Source: Metaruminococcus_A sp964607135 (GTDB taxonomy: Bacteria; Bacillota; Clostridia; Oscillospirales; Ruminococcaceae). From it: a stretch of 18,286 nucleotides of DNA. The stretch is from contig CAZSIV010000041.1 in the NCBI GenBank assembly GCA_964607135.1, forward strand, positions 1 through 18,286, written 5' to 3'. Below are positions 6,517 through 16,100 of this stretch, in pieces (position 1 is the first letter of the stretch; every line of letters starts with the position of its first letter). The notes under the pieces are model-generated. The model was not told the origin of the DNA. It was given only the letters and a program-made list of their open reading frames with translations, and made no database searches. The position numbers and the translations under genes were made by a program.

Positions 6517-8496
6517 CTAATTCCTCATTAATCGGTCGGGCTCGTAGCGGTTTGTAAAGAGGATGGTGGCAACGGCCGGCGCGGTCACCGAGAGGACGGA
6601 CGTCCCGAACAGGGCGAGAATCAGCCGCCAGTTGATTAAGATCAGCGCCTGATGGAAAAGGACGAAGTTGGTCAGCACCGCAAGCAGGCCGGTGAACAGG
6701 AAGGCCGCCGCGAAAATCTTCACCGCTTCCCAGAACGATTCTGCCAGCACCAGCCGGTAAACCTCCCCCCGCGTCAGCCCGTTCGCCTTCAACACGCAGA
6801 TTTCATATTTCCGCCGCTCCGTCTCATGCACCCGCACCACCGTCACCATCAAAAAGACGATCACGAGGATCGCGATCGAAATCACCAGCATGACGTTCCG
6901 CGTCTCCTGAATGCTGTTGGTCATCGCTTCAAAATCCTGATAGCGGTTGTAGGCCAGAATCTTGGGGGCGAGCTTCTTAATGCTCTCCTTCACCGCCGTG
7001 ACCTCGCTGTAGCTGTAGGCGACCACCCAGCAGGCACTCGGCGCCCATTCCTTTTCCCCTTCCTCCAGCCTTCCGGCTTTGTGCCGGTCGAGCAGGCTTT
7101 GGAGGGTCTTGTAAGGGACATAGACGATATTCTTCCCCGAGTCAGAATAGCTGTGCTCGATCTGCCCCTCCAGCACTCCCCGGACAGGGACGGTCAGGGT
7201 ATCCGGCTCGGTGACATCTGTCCGGATCAAAGCCTCCTGTTCAATCTCCTTCAGCTTTGAGGGGACGGCGAGGGAGAGCTCCAGCGAAAGGCCATCCAGC
7301 TTCTCGAGGTTCAGCTCCCTTGCCAGCTGGTTGGAGAGGTAAACTCCTTCCGTCTCAGACGCCGTTCCATCGAAGAGGCCCGACTTCAAATCCATCAGCT
7401 GATCCTCATAATACGGGACGACATAATAGTAAAGCTCTTTCCCGTCGATCTTGTTCCCCTGGATTTCAAAGTACGGGATGACCTGGTCGGCTCCCAGCAC
7501 CTTTTTGATCTTTTCATAGATTCCACTGTCGAAGGCGAGGTCAGCCGAACTGTACTTGGCCTGGTTCCGTTCCGGCGGCGCGGTGGCGTTGACGACGAAG
7601 ATCTCCCGGTCGGAGATCCGATTCATCAAATCCTCCTGTCCTGCGACAAAGTTCTGTCCGAAATCGACGCAGAGGGAGATGAAGGCGACGGCCAGCGCGC
7701 AGAAAAGGGTGATCATTCGTTTCCTGAGCTGGTTCCTTCTGCTGTTGGCGCGGAGATACTGGGGATAAAACCGGAAAGGCAGCCGTTTTTTCAGAGGAGC
7801 GGCAGGTGTTTCCTCCCACTGTTCCTCCGGCTCCGCCGCCCTTTGGAGCTGGAGACGCCGGTCTTCGATTCGATAAAGGTCATCCGCCCGGCTGTAGATA
7901 TCCGGGTCGTGGGTGGCGATCACCACCATCTTTCCCTTCTCGTGGGCGGTCTTCCGGAGCAGGCCAAAGACCAGCTCCGCATTCCCGCCGTCGAGGGCGG
8001 AGGTCGGTTCGTCCGCGATGATCAGGTCAGGGTCTTTCATCAGGGCGCAGGCGATGGCCGTCCGCTGCTTCTCCCCGCCCGAGAGCTGACGGGGGTAATT
8101 CCCCGCCTTCCCCTGTAATCCAATCCATTCCAGCAGCTCCTCCGCCCGTTTCATCCCGCCCTTCGGCGTCCCGCCTGCCAGCGCATAGGAATTTAAGAGA
8201 TTGCCCCGGACGGTCATCGTCTCGATGAGGCTGTTGTCCTGAAAGACATAGCCGATTCGCCCTTTCCGGAGGGCCGCCTTCTCCCGGTCGTCCTCCAGCC
8301 GGACAGGGCTTCCGTCGAAGGTATAGCTGTGTCCCGTTTGGGAGGAGATCAGCCCCAGACAGTAGAGCAGGGTGGTTTTCCCGCTCCCCGACGGTCCGGT
8401 CAGGGCTGTCACCCGCCCCCGGCGGAGGGTCAGCTCCCCGTTTTCGATCACCGTTTTCTTCCCAAATTGTATTCTGATCTTCTCCAGCCGGATCAT
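6517..8496 (-). CDS. MacB-like ABC exporter (ATPase fused to FtsX permease), downstream copy
   Basis: A single chain of 659 residues combines an ABC ATPase and an FtsX-type permease, the MacB arrangement. Such proteins form dimers and in Firmicutes are linked to peptide antibiotic resistance, peptide export or lipoprotein handling. Visible motifs: Walker A GPSGSGKTT (34-42), Q-loop Q86, signature LSGGEKQR (138-145), Walker B LIIADE (158-163), and switch His196. One membrane helix follows at about 261-280, then an external domain of about 250 residues, then three helices (about 534-555, 593-614, 625-647) ending NRYEPDRLMRN. The start ATG at 8494-8496 has a strong AAAGGAGG six bases upstream; a longer in-frame reading to 8583 runs through the terminator and is rejected. 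It follows a second, homologous exporter, separated by a terminator. The substrate is unknown. Confidence 0.92.
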   Translation of the reverse strand: MIRLEKIRIQFGKKTVIENGELTLRRGRVTALTGPSGSGKTTLLYCLGLISSQTGHSYTFDGSPVRLEDDREKAALRKGRIGYVFQDNSLIETMTVRGNLLNSYALAGGTPKGGMKRAEELLEWIGLQGKAGNYPRQLSGGEKQRTAIACALMKDPDLIIADEPTSALDGGNAELVFGLLRKTAHEKGKMVVIATHDPDIYSRADDLYRIEDRRLQLQRAAEPEEQWEETPAAPLKKRLPFRFYPQYLRANSRRNQLRKRMITLFCALAVAFISLCVDFGQNFVAGQEDLMNRISDREIFVVNATAPPERNQAKYSSADLAFDSGIYEKIKKVLGADQVIPYFEIQGNKIDGKELYYYVVPYYEDQLMDLKSGLFDGTASETEGVYLSNQLARELNLEKLDGLSLELSLAVPSKLKEIEQEALIRTDVTEPDTLTVPVRGVLEGQIEHSYSDSGKNIVYVPYKTLQSLLDRHKAGRLEEGEKEWAPSACWVVAYSYSEVTAVKESIKKLAPKILAYNRYQDFEAMTNSIQETRNVMLVISIAILVIVFLMVTVVRVHETERRKYEICVLKANGLTRGEVYRLVLAESFWEAVKIFAAAFLFTGLLAVLTNFVLFHQALILINWRLILALFGTSVLSVTAPAVATILFTNRYEPDRLMRN

Positions 8497-8517
8497 GCTA
8501 AGCCTCCTTTGGCCTCT

Positions 8518-8551
8518 AAAAAATATGGGGAACCCCTTGTGAGGGTTCCCC
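8518..8551 (-). terminator. Rho-independent terminator between the two ABC genes
   Basis: On the minus strand, GGGGAACCC pairs perfectly with GGGTTCCCC (8527-8535 with 8543-8551) around a seven-base loop, followed by a U-rich run (A run 8518-8523). It sits 67 bases after the stop of the upstream exporter and 22 bases before the start codon of the next. It should lower or uncouple expression of the downstream copy. Confidence 0.85.
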
Positions 8552-8617
8552 TCCACAGCACGTCTCACCGAAACAGGCTGCACCCCTCCTGCGCTTTTCT
8601 GCTAAGAGGCCTTTTCC

Positions 8618-10807
8618 TCAATTTCTCAAAATCTGGTCGGGCTCATACCGGTTGGTCAGCACCAGCGCCACCCCGGACGGCAGGATCACCGAGACCACCG
8701 AGATCACACCCAGCCACATCACCGTCATCCAGCTGAATGTAAACCCGCCGACCGTCCGGCTCAGCACCTCATACCCTGCCCAGGCCAATAACAGCGACAC
8801 AGCAAATGTGATGACCGCCTGCACTCCCATCTCGCTCATCACAAGCTTCCGGATTTCCCCCTTCGTCAACCCGTTTGCCCGAAGCATCGCGATTTCATAC
8901 TTCCGCTTGTCGATGATGTTCACATAGACGATTGCGCTCAGACAGAGGATCACTGCCAGAATCGCAAGCGACACATACAGCACCATCTTCTGCGAGTTGT
9001 CCACCGACTCCATCACCGCTTGGTAATCCTGGTACTCGTGGATCACATCCAAGTCCGGCGCGATCTCCGCCACCGCCTTTTTCACCGCGTCGATATTTGC
9101 CACGTCGTCCACCATCAGGTAGTACGCCCAGGGCCGCCAGTCGTAGGTTTCTTTGATCCAGCTTTCAATTTCCGGGGTCTTTTCATAGTACAGATCTGGG
9201 ATTTTTTCGATCCGGTTGGCTTCAATATATTCCATCATGACAGACGATGGTGCATAAATTGGAGAACTGATTATAAAAGGATCAATTACTCCTCGAACTG
9301 GCATTGTGATTTGCCTTTTTATACACCAGTCATTTGCATCGTCGTTTTGATAAGCCGTACCGTCATCATTAGTAAAAGTAGTCGTAGTGATTGCTCTTTT
9401 TACTGGTATGGCGACATCAATTGTAAGTTGTAAATTAAAAAGATCTGTCTTCTCCAATCCTAAATTTTCAAACAATTCAAACGATATGTAGATTCCTTGA
9501 TCGGGAGAAACAGATTGATCGATCCATAGGCACTTTAAGTCCATACTCTCATACGCAAAATATGAAGCAATAAAATACCCACTCTTAATAATATTTTCAC
9601 CCGGGCTATATGAACTTTCGCCCGTTACTACATTATAATAATCTGTCGCACAGAAGCCTACAGTTCCTGTTTTCCCTGAAGCATTTTGATAACTAATATA
9701 TGAATTGAAAACACCCTCTTCCAACGGCTTAGAATAATCAATTTTTAACTCGTCTTCCCATAATTCAGTCCGATTCCAAAAAAGCGAAACCGGCCCGGAA
9801 GACTCTACGCCTTCAATTCTTTGCAGCCGTAAGATTTCTTCTTCTGTCAAAGAAAGAGATTGGTTTTGAAACGCACTGGTTGTTGGATAATGTGGGTTCC
9901 AACGTCTTGCAACAACTAATTCCCGTTCTGAAATCGCCTTAAATGCTTTCTGCTGCTGTTCCTCAAAGTCCTTGATATACCCTGTACTTAACGCCGTGAA
10001 CGCTACCGACAGCGCGCAGATCCCCACCGTCAGCTCCTTCAGCACCTGCCCCTTTCTCCCGTTCTTCCTCTGATACCTCAAATAGAACGGAAGCTTCAAT
10101 TTCCTCTTCTTTTTCTCTGACTTACTTTCGGTTTTTTCCCCGCCTTCTATGTACTCCTGCCCCTTGATTAAGACAGGCTTCTTTCCTTCGATGTTGTATA
10201 CGACCCCGCACCGTTCCACCACCGCTTTGCTGTGGCTTGCCACCACTACCTTCTTTCCTTCTCCTGCGATTTTCTCCAGCAGCTTTAACACCTGCTCGGT
10301 GTTCTCTTCGTCCAGAGAGGAAGTCGGCTCGTCCGCGATGATTAATTCGGGCTCCTTCGCCAAGGCACAAGCGATCGCCAATCGCTGCTGTTCCCCGCCT
10401 GACAGCGAAGCCGGGTAACTGTTTCCCTGTCCTGTAAGCCCTACCTGCTCCAACAGCTCCTTTATGTGAGAAGCGCCGGCGTCCGCCCCCGCTAGGGAGG
10501 CGGACAGCCGGACGTTTTCTCCTGCCGTCAAGTTTTGGTTCAGGTTGTTTTCCTGGAAGATATACCCGATCTTTGTCTTCCGCAGATTCCCCTTTTCCTC
10601 TTCGGAAGAAAGGTCGATCTGCTTCCCGTCAAAGATATACTCATAATCCTTGCAGGAGGAGACCAGCCCCACGCAGTAGAGCAGGGTTGTCTTTCCGCTC
10701 CCGGATGGCCCGGTCAACGCCGTCAGCTCCCCGTCCGGGATCAGAAGGCTTCCATTCTCGATCACTGATTCTGTGAATTTGATGTTGACCTGTCTGAGTT
10801 CTAGCAT
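8618..10807 (-). CDS. MacB-like ABC exporter (ATPase fused to FtsX permease), upstream copy
   Basis: This 729-residue paralogue of the neighbouring exporter has the same layout. ATPase: Walker A GPSGSGKTT (33-41), Q85, LSGGEQQR (135-142), LIIADE (155-160), His192. A lysine-rich linker (about 225-255) leads to the first membrane helix (about 257-277), a large external domain (about 280-600), and three C-terminal helices (about 608-632, 663-680, 692-717), ending NRYEPDQILRN. Start: ATG with AAAGGAGG. It lies 48 bases after a small membrane protein gene, likely in the same operon. The part encoding the middle of the external domain (roughly 9200-9960) is clearly richer in A and T than the GC-rich ATPase and C-terminal parts. 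This suggests the domain was exchanged by recombination, as could happen if it contacts a variable substrate. No adaptor protein is encoded nearby. Confidence 0.92.
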   Translation of the reverse strand: MLELRQVNIKFTESVIENGSLLIPDGELTALTGPSGSGKTTLLYCVGLVSSCKDYEYIFDGKQIDLSSEEEKGNLRKTKIGYIFQENNLNQNLTAGENVRLSASLAGADAGASHIKELLEQVGLTGQGNSYPASLSGGEQQRLAIACALAKEPELIIADEPTSSLDEENTEQVLKLLEKIAGEGKKVVVASHSKAVVERCGVVYNIEGKKPVLIKGQEYIEGGEKTESKSEKKKRKLKLPFYLRYQRKNGRKGQVLKELTVGICALSVAFTALSTGYIKDFEEQQQKAFKAISERELVVARRWNPHYPTTSAFQNQSLSLTEEEILRLQRIEGVESSGPVSLFWNRTELWEDELKIDYSKPLEEGVFNSYISYQNASGKTGTVGFCATDYYNVVTGESSYSPGENIIKSGYFIASYFAYESMDLKCLWIDQSVSPDQGIYISFELFENLGLEKTDLFNLQLTIDVAIPVKRAITTTTFTNDDGTAYQNDDANDWCIKRQITMPVRGVIDPFIISSPIYAPSSVMMEYIEANRIEKIPDLYYEKTPEIESWIKETYDWRPWAYYLMVDDVANIDAVKKAVAEIAPDLDVIHEYQDYQAVMESVDNSQKMVLYVSLAILAVILCLSAIVYVNIIDKRKYEIAMLRANGLTKGEIRKLVMSEMGVQAVITFAVSLLLAWAGYEVLSRTVGGFTFSWMTVMWLGVISVVSVILPSGVALVLTNRYEPDQILRN

Positions 10808-10855
10808 GGGGAAGCCTCCTTTAAAAGGGTTTAACTGACGTCCGAATCAGATTGA

Positions 10856-11158
10856 TTAGCCAGGCCAGGGGTCAAAAGAATCGCTGAATACGAGTACCGG
10901 AAAGATTTCCGGAAACATCTTGACGACAACTTTTTCTCCATTCAGCGTTTCAAATGTCACGAGATAGTCATCCAACACTCCTCTTCTCTCAACTTCCCGA
11001 CACAGCATGATCCCATGATCCAAATGGTTGAACACCAGGTGAACGGATGCCATATAGACGGCCAGCGCTTTGTGGAACAGACCGGTCACAAAAGCCAGAA
11101 TGCAGGCAATCCATATGACGGAAACCAGTACGGTTTTAGCCTTCTTACTGAGTTTCAT
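10856..11158 (-). CDS. Small single-pass membrane protein, function unknown
   Basis: This 100-residue protein has a basic N-terminus (MKLSKKAK) and one hydrophobic helix at about residues 9-28, with the remaining about 70 residues predicted outside. No cleavage site is obvious, so it is probably anchored rather than secreted. No domain is recognized. The start ATG at 11156-11158 lies within 20 bases of the stop of the decayed amidase gene upstream, with GGGGAG nine bases before it. It is followed after 48 bases by the MacB-like exporter. The position between an amidase and two exporters suggests an accessory role in the same process, but this is only from context. Confidence 0.7.
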   Translation of the reverse strand: MKLSKKAKTVLVSVIWIACILAFVTGLFHKALAVYMASVHLVFNHLDHGIMLCREVERRGVLDDYLVTFETLNGEKVVVKMFPEIFPVLVFSDSFDPWPG

Positions 11159-11172
11159 CCCATCAAACTCCC

Positions 11173-12234
11173 CTAAAACAGGTAGAAATCTACGCCGGAA
11201 TAAGTTCCATCACGCAGAGCTGTCAAAAGCGGATGGTAATTACGCGCAATGGTATGCCCTGCACACAAAAAGTCCTTATTTGCACCGTCGTAATCGCTGA
11301 TAATCATCGCATGAACCGGCCAGCTTAAACCTGCGGCGCCGGACTTAAAGAGGACAATATCGCCTTTCCCTATCTTAGAAACAAATGCATCCGCGTGATG
11401 ATCCCTATACTGCTGCAAAGTATATGACTCCACCGTAACCCGCGGATACCAATAATTTTTAAAAGCACTAACCGAAATCCAAGAGCTGGGATCGGATAAA
11501 TTCCAGCTGTAATTCAGCTGTTCTCTGGTAGTAGGATGAGGGTAGGTATTGTTCTTTTTATAGCAGTACCAATTCGACTGAAAGGGCACTCCACCCGCCT
11601 TCAAACACTGAGATACAAAATTTGTACAGTCCCCGCTTTTTGGCAATACATCAAGAGCCGGGTAGTTGTCCGTGTTGAACCTATGCCACCAATTCAACGC
11701 GTAATTTACACCGGCCGTCGAGTTATATGAATAATTCGCCATTAGCTGAATCGGATCGGTGTTATTCAAGCTCTTCAAAAAAGCGGTCGCCTGGGGGTCT
11801 TCACAAGCCTCCGCATGGTGCAGCAAATAGGAAAGCATCAATTCCTGCTCATCCTCGGAAGCCGCCGGATAAACGCGCTCGATATTGTGCATCACCTGTA
11901 TGATCTGCTCACGGTCCAGCGAGGTGGCTTTTTCTGCATAATCGACAGAGGTACCTGAAAAGGTGCTCATAGAGTACTTCTGTAAGATACCGCTACCTCG
12001 GTATCCTCATGATAGATTTCAACGAGGGTCTCCATATCCGCGGCCCGTTGCTCAGAATTGTTGAGTACGCTATCCTCATCAGCAACCGTTCCTCCAGGTA
12101 TTTCTGAACATAAGGATTTTCGTTTTGAGCCGCTTCTTTTTAAGCATTGGCAGACTGATCAACCGCTCCTGCGATCAACGGAACAGAAAATAAGAACAAA
12201 AAATGGTCAATAAACTTGTTAGCCTTCTTTTCAC
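11173..12234 (-). pseudogene. Secreted amidase-domain protein (Amidase_6), disrupted
   Basis: The downstream 265 codons (11173-11970) encode an intact Amidase_6 domain, a putative NlpC/P60-like peptidase of Firmicutes. The nucleophile motif GDCTNFVSQ (C115 of this part) and histidine in PVHAMIISDY (H220) are present. This reading has no signal peptide or ribosome binding site. The missing N-terminus lies upstream in pieces: GTG at 12232-12234 with MKRRLTSLLTIF, then after one missing T in a T6 run (12198-12203) LFLFSVPLIAGA and VDQSANA, a typical signal peptide. Next comes an in-frame TAA at 12140-12142, KEAAQNENPYVQKYLEE, a frameshift near 12086-12096, GTVADEDSVLNNSEQRAADM through SYRSTL, and another frameshift near 11965-11975 joining STFSGTSVDY. 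Four lesions make it a pseudogene, unless sequencing errors explain some. It heads the transporter operon. Confidence 0.8.
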
Positions 12235-12530
12235 CTTTGGCACCCCTTTCATTTTCAGAACATCATCCTACAAAATATGTTTCAACACCGCCGGGGAAAC
12301 AAAATGACCCATTGGAATCTCTTTCTTTCTGCCTTTTCTGGCATCAGCATATACCATTTATTCCAAAAATTCAACTCTATTTTCATCCATTTTGCCCATC
12401 AAGGAAAAATTTGGATGATGTGACAAAAAACCACTTTTTATTTATGCATCTTTACTAAGTAATATACTTTTATATTTTCTATCAATGGCGATGTCAACCC
12501 ATAAGTCCGAAAAAATTCAATAGATAAACT
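12235..12530. other. AT-rich intergenic region between the two operons
   Basis: Nearly 300 bases without a supported gene. It holds the proposed amidase-operon promoter, and an AAAGGGG site (complement of 12243-12249) nine bases before the amidase start. The frames within it are short and lack ribosome binding sites. Nothing else is seen. Confidence 0.5.
12346..12374 (-). promoter_or_regulatory. Possible promoter of the amidase-transporter operon
   Basis: On the minus strand TTGAAT (12369-12374), a 17-base spacer, and TATGCT (12346-12351). The -10 matches the consensus at only four of six positions. It is 112 bases upstream of the amidase start and is the best candidate I see in this AT-rich gap. 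Confidence 0.35.
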
Positions 12531-12570
12531 CAATGCCGGGCGGAACCTTTTGGGATTCTGCCCGGCATTG
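12531..12570 (-). terminator. Terminator hairpin after the TetR gene
   Basis: CAATGCCGGGC (12531-12541) pairs perfectly with GCCCGGCATTG (12560-12570), with further partial pairing inside. It starts 12 bases after the TetR stop on the minus strand. The following U content is weak, but a U-rich run occurs 15-20 bases further on. Confidence 0.7.
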
Positions 12571-12582
12571 GATTTTACCGAT

Positions 12583-13179
12583 TCAGTTGAGAAGCTTGAC
12601 AAACTTCTGATAGAAAAAATTGAACTCGTCGTCTTCCGATTCTCCTTTAAAAATACCGGTAGACTGCGGGATTACGCCGCATAAAGCCGATGCAATGCAG
12701 AGAAAGGCAAAGACTACATCCTTTTCGTTCGGATTTGCGGTAATGATCCCCTCCGCGCGCCCCGCTTCAACAAGGCGGGAAAGCATACCGGCTATTTCCC
12801 TGAACATTTCATTGCGCTGTGCCGCCATTCTCTGTGTCGGAGGGGCCCCGCTATACTCTTTCTGGTGTCCGGTGAGGAAAATGATTTGGAAAAAAGACCG
12901 ATTTTGCCGGTAAAGCTCTTTGACTTTTTCGATGATTTCCCGGAACCCTTCCCGAAAACCGTTCTGAAACGGGGTATGGATAAAATTCCCCAGCTTGGTG
13001 GAAACAAAATACCGCATCGCTTCAAAGATCATTTCCTCTTTGGACTGGAAATATTCATAAACCGTCCCCTTTCCGACGCCCGCATGTTCTGCGACGGCCG
13101 AAATCGTCATCTCGCCAGGGGAGTGGCAAAAATTGCTCAGCGAGATGACCGCCTTTAAAATATCCTCGCGTTTCGACAT
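12583..13179 (-). CDS. TetR/AcrR family transcriptional regulator
   Basis: TetR proteins are dimeric repressors that release DNA on binding a small ligand. The N-terminal helix-turn-helix is clear at residues about 24-50: MTISAVAEHAGVGKGTVYEYF then QSKEEMIFEAM. The remaining helices (to 198) form the ligand and dimer domain, which has no family-wide signature. Start: ATG 13177-13179, with AAAGGA eight bases upstream. It lies 11 bases after the RND pump stop on the same strand, so the two are co-transcribed. A palindrome typical of TetR operators sits between the pump's promoter and its start. The simplest reading is that this protein represses the whole operon, itself included, until a pump substrate is bound. 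The inducer is unknown. Confidence 0.93.
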   Translation of the reverse strand: MSKREDILKAVISLSNFCHSPGEMTISAVAEHAGVGKGTVYEYFQSKEEMIFEAMRYFVSTKLGNFIHTPFQNGFREGFREIIEKVKELYRQNRSFFQIIFLTGHQKEYSGAPPTQRMAAQRNEMFREIAGMLSRLVEAGRAEGIITANPNEKDVVFAFLCIASALCGVIPQSTGIFKGESEDDEFNFFYQKFVKLLN

Positions 13180-13190
13180 GATCTAATCCT

Positions 13191-16100
13191 TTATCCACCG
13201 ATTTCATCCGGAACTGCCGGAGCAGAAGGTTCCGGGATTTCCTGCGCTTTCTCTTTATTCTTGCGGTGAAACGCCTTATAGAGCGCGGGAACCAAGAAGA
13301 GAGTCAGCAGGGTCGAGTACGCCAACCCGCCGATGGTGGTAATCGCCATCGGGCGCATCAGCTCCGCCCCGGAGCTCGCGTCAAATGCCATCGTCGTCAA
13401 AGCGATGATGGTGGTCAGGGCGGTCATCAGGATTGGGCGAATTCGCCGCCGGCCGGTCAGGACAAGGGCTTCCGCAACACTCATTCCCTTCCGAACCTGC
13501 TGGTTTGCGTAATCTACGAACACGATCCCGTTATTGACGACGATGCCTACCAGCAGGACAAAACCGATTAAGGACACGACGCTGACCGGCATCCCCGCAA
13601 AGAAAAGGGCGAGAAAAGCACCGGTGAACGCCAAGGGGATGGTAAACATTACGATAAAGGGAGAGAGCAGGGATTGGAACTGCGCCACCATGACCAGATA
13701 GATAAAGAGGATGGCAAGGCCGATCATGAGATAGAGGTCGTTGAAGGTGCTGGTGATGCTCTCGCTTTCACCTCCCGCTTCTACGCGGCACCCTTCCGGG
13801 AGGCTGTAAGAGTCAATCTTGCTCCGGATTGCTGCGTTGACGTCACCGGTATTGTATCCGGCTTTCAGCGAAGCGGTCACGCTGACATACCGCTCCTGGC
13901 CGCTGTGCCGGATTGAGGTAAAGCCCTCCGCCGGGCCGACAGAAGCAATATCGCCGAGGGAAATCTTCTCTCCGCTCTGGTTTTCAATCAGGATATTTTT
14001 CAAGGTCTCCCCCGTAACAGGAGATACCCGGCTGTCCTTGACGTACACGTCGTACTCCAAGCCGTCCTGGGTCAGAACGGTGGCGACCTCATCGGATGCA
14101 ATCTCTTCGCGGACGGCCATGTAAACCTGCGCCACCGTCAGCCCCTGGGCAATCGCCTTGTCTTTATCCACCGTAATCCGGATTTCCCGGTTGGCCTTTC
14201 CCAGGCCGTCGTCGACCTCCGTCGTTCCTTCGGTTTCTTCGATCAGAGCACTGATCTCTTTCGCCGCAGTCCGGAGAGAGTCCAGATCCTTGCCGTAAAC
14301 CTCATAGACGATCTGCCCCCCGGTCAGCATCGAAATATCGGAGCTGCCGCCACTCACCGTCACCTCATAGGGCCGCCCGCCGGCAGCGTCGCGGATTTCC
14401 TGGATCACATCCCCGGTGGAGCGGGTTTTATTTTCATCGAGCTGGACGTAGATCGTCGTTCCCCCGCTGCTCATCATTGACATCATCCCGCCGCTGCCGG
14501 AGCCGGTATACAAAATTCCGACCGTATCGACATCTTGGATACCGATCAATGTCTCATTCAACTCGTCGAGCGCGCTGAAAATATCGGATTCATTGTAATC
14601 GTCCGGCATATCAACCGACACGGTGATGCTGCCGGTGTCCATTTCGGGGAAGAGCTCGGTCCCGGAGGAGAACGCGGCGACAACGCTGGAAACCAGCAAA
14701 ACCACGCAGAGGATGATGGTCACCCAGCTGTGCCGGAGCGAGACTTCCAAAAGCTTTGCGTAACCGTCCGCCATCTTGTCGATAAAATTCCTTTTTTGGA
14801 CGATCGGCTTGCGGAGCATGGTGCTGCACGCCGCGGGCACCACTGTCAGCGCGACGACAAGGCTGGCGAGGAGCGAATAAGCGATGGTCAGCGCCATGTC
14901 GGTAAAGAGCTGACGGGTGATTCCTTCAATAAAGACAATCGGCACAAAGACAATTACAGTCGTCAGAGTTGAGGAAATGATGGCGGCGGAGACTTCTTTG
15001 GCCCCCTGAATTGCCGCATCTTTTGCGCTCATCCCCTCACGGCGGGAGCGGAAGATGTTTTCGATGACGACGATCGAGTTGTCGACCAGCATCCCGACGC
15101 CGAGAGCGAGCCCGCTCATCGAAATCATATTTAAGGAGATGCCGGAGAAGTACATCAAAACAAAGGCGGTGATCACGCTGATGACGATCGACACGCCGAC
15201 GATGAAGGTCGGCTTGATTTTACGCAGGAAGATAAAAAGAATCACGATCGCAAAAAGGGCGCCCCAGAGGAGATTGGAGATAATGGTTCCGATCATCAGA
15301 TCGACATATTCCCCCTGATCCATCAGGGTAGTGAAGCGGACGGCCTCATTGCCCGCAGCGATTTTCTCCATCCGCTCCTGAATGTTATGCGAAACCTCCG
15401 CCGTGGAATAGTCGGGTTGTTTCTGAATGGAAAGGATGACGCCATGGCTGCCGTTGACCCGGGAATACATCGTGTCCGCGTTATTATAAGGTGTAATCTC
15501 CGCCACATCGGCCAGAGTGATGCTTTTATAGTTCGGGATTTCCATTAGAGTGAGAGAGGAGAGCGCATCGAGACTGCCGATCTTATCCCCGACCCGAACC
15601 GGATAGCGCACACTGTCCCCACCGTCGACCGTACCGGCGGGCATGCTGAAGTTTTCCCCGCTCAGAACTCCGCCGACCAGCTCCGGCGTGATGGTAATCT
15701 CCGGGATGGTCAGCGAGGACATCTGCGTTCTGACTACCTCATCGACCTGAGAATCCACCTTGGAATAAAGCTCTTTCCGAGCGGCTTCGATCTGTTCATT
15801 GACCGCATCGGCCGGAACCGTCTGTTTCATCAGCTCCTGCTTCTGCTGTTCGAACTTTTCTTCAACCGCCTCAATCGCTTGCTTCTTTGGCTCCGCGAGG
15901 GCGGCATCCGCCATTTCAGCTGTCATCCCCTGGGCGATCATCGCCTGCCTCTGCTCTTCAAACTGCTGATCGACCGCACTGAGCGCCTGCTTTTTCGGCT
16001 CTGCAAGAGCAGCGTCCGCCATCTCCGCGGTGAGAGTCTGCTTTAAAGCCGCTTCTCTTTGGGTTTCGAGCTGGGTATCAATCTGTTTGATGATTTCCGT

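Noticed and set aside
6652..8118. Long plus-strand frames opposite the downstream exporter gene
   Set aside because: They are rich in Arg, His and Pro, typical of antisense to a GC-rich gene, and the minus strand holds all ABC motifs.
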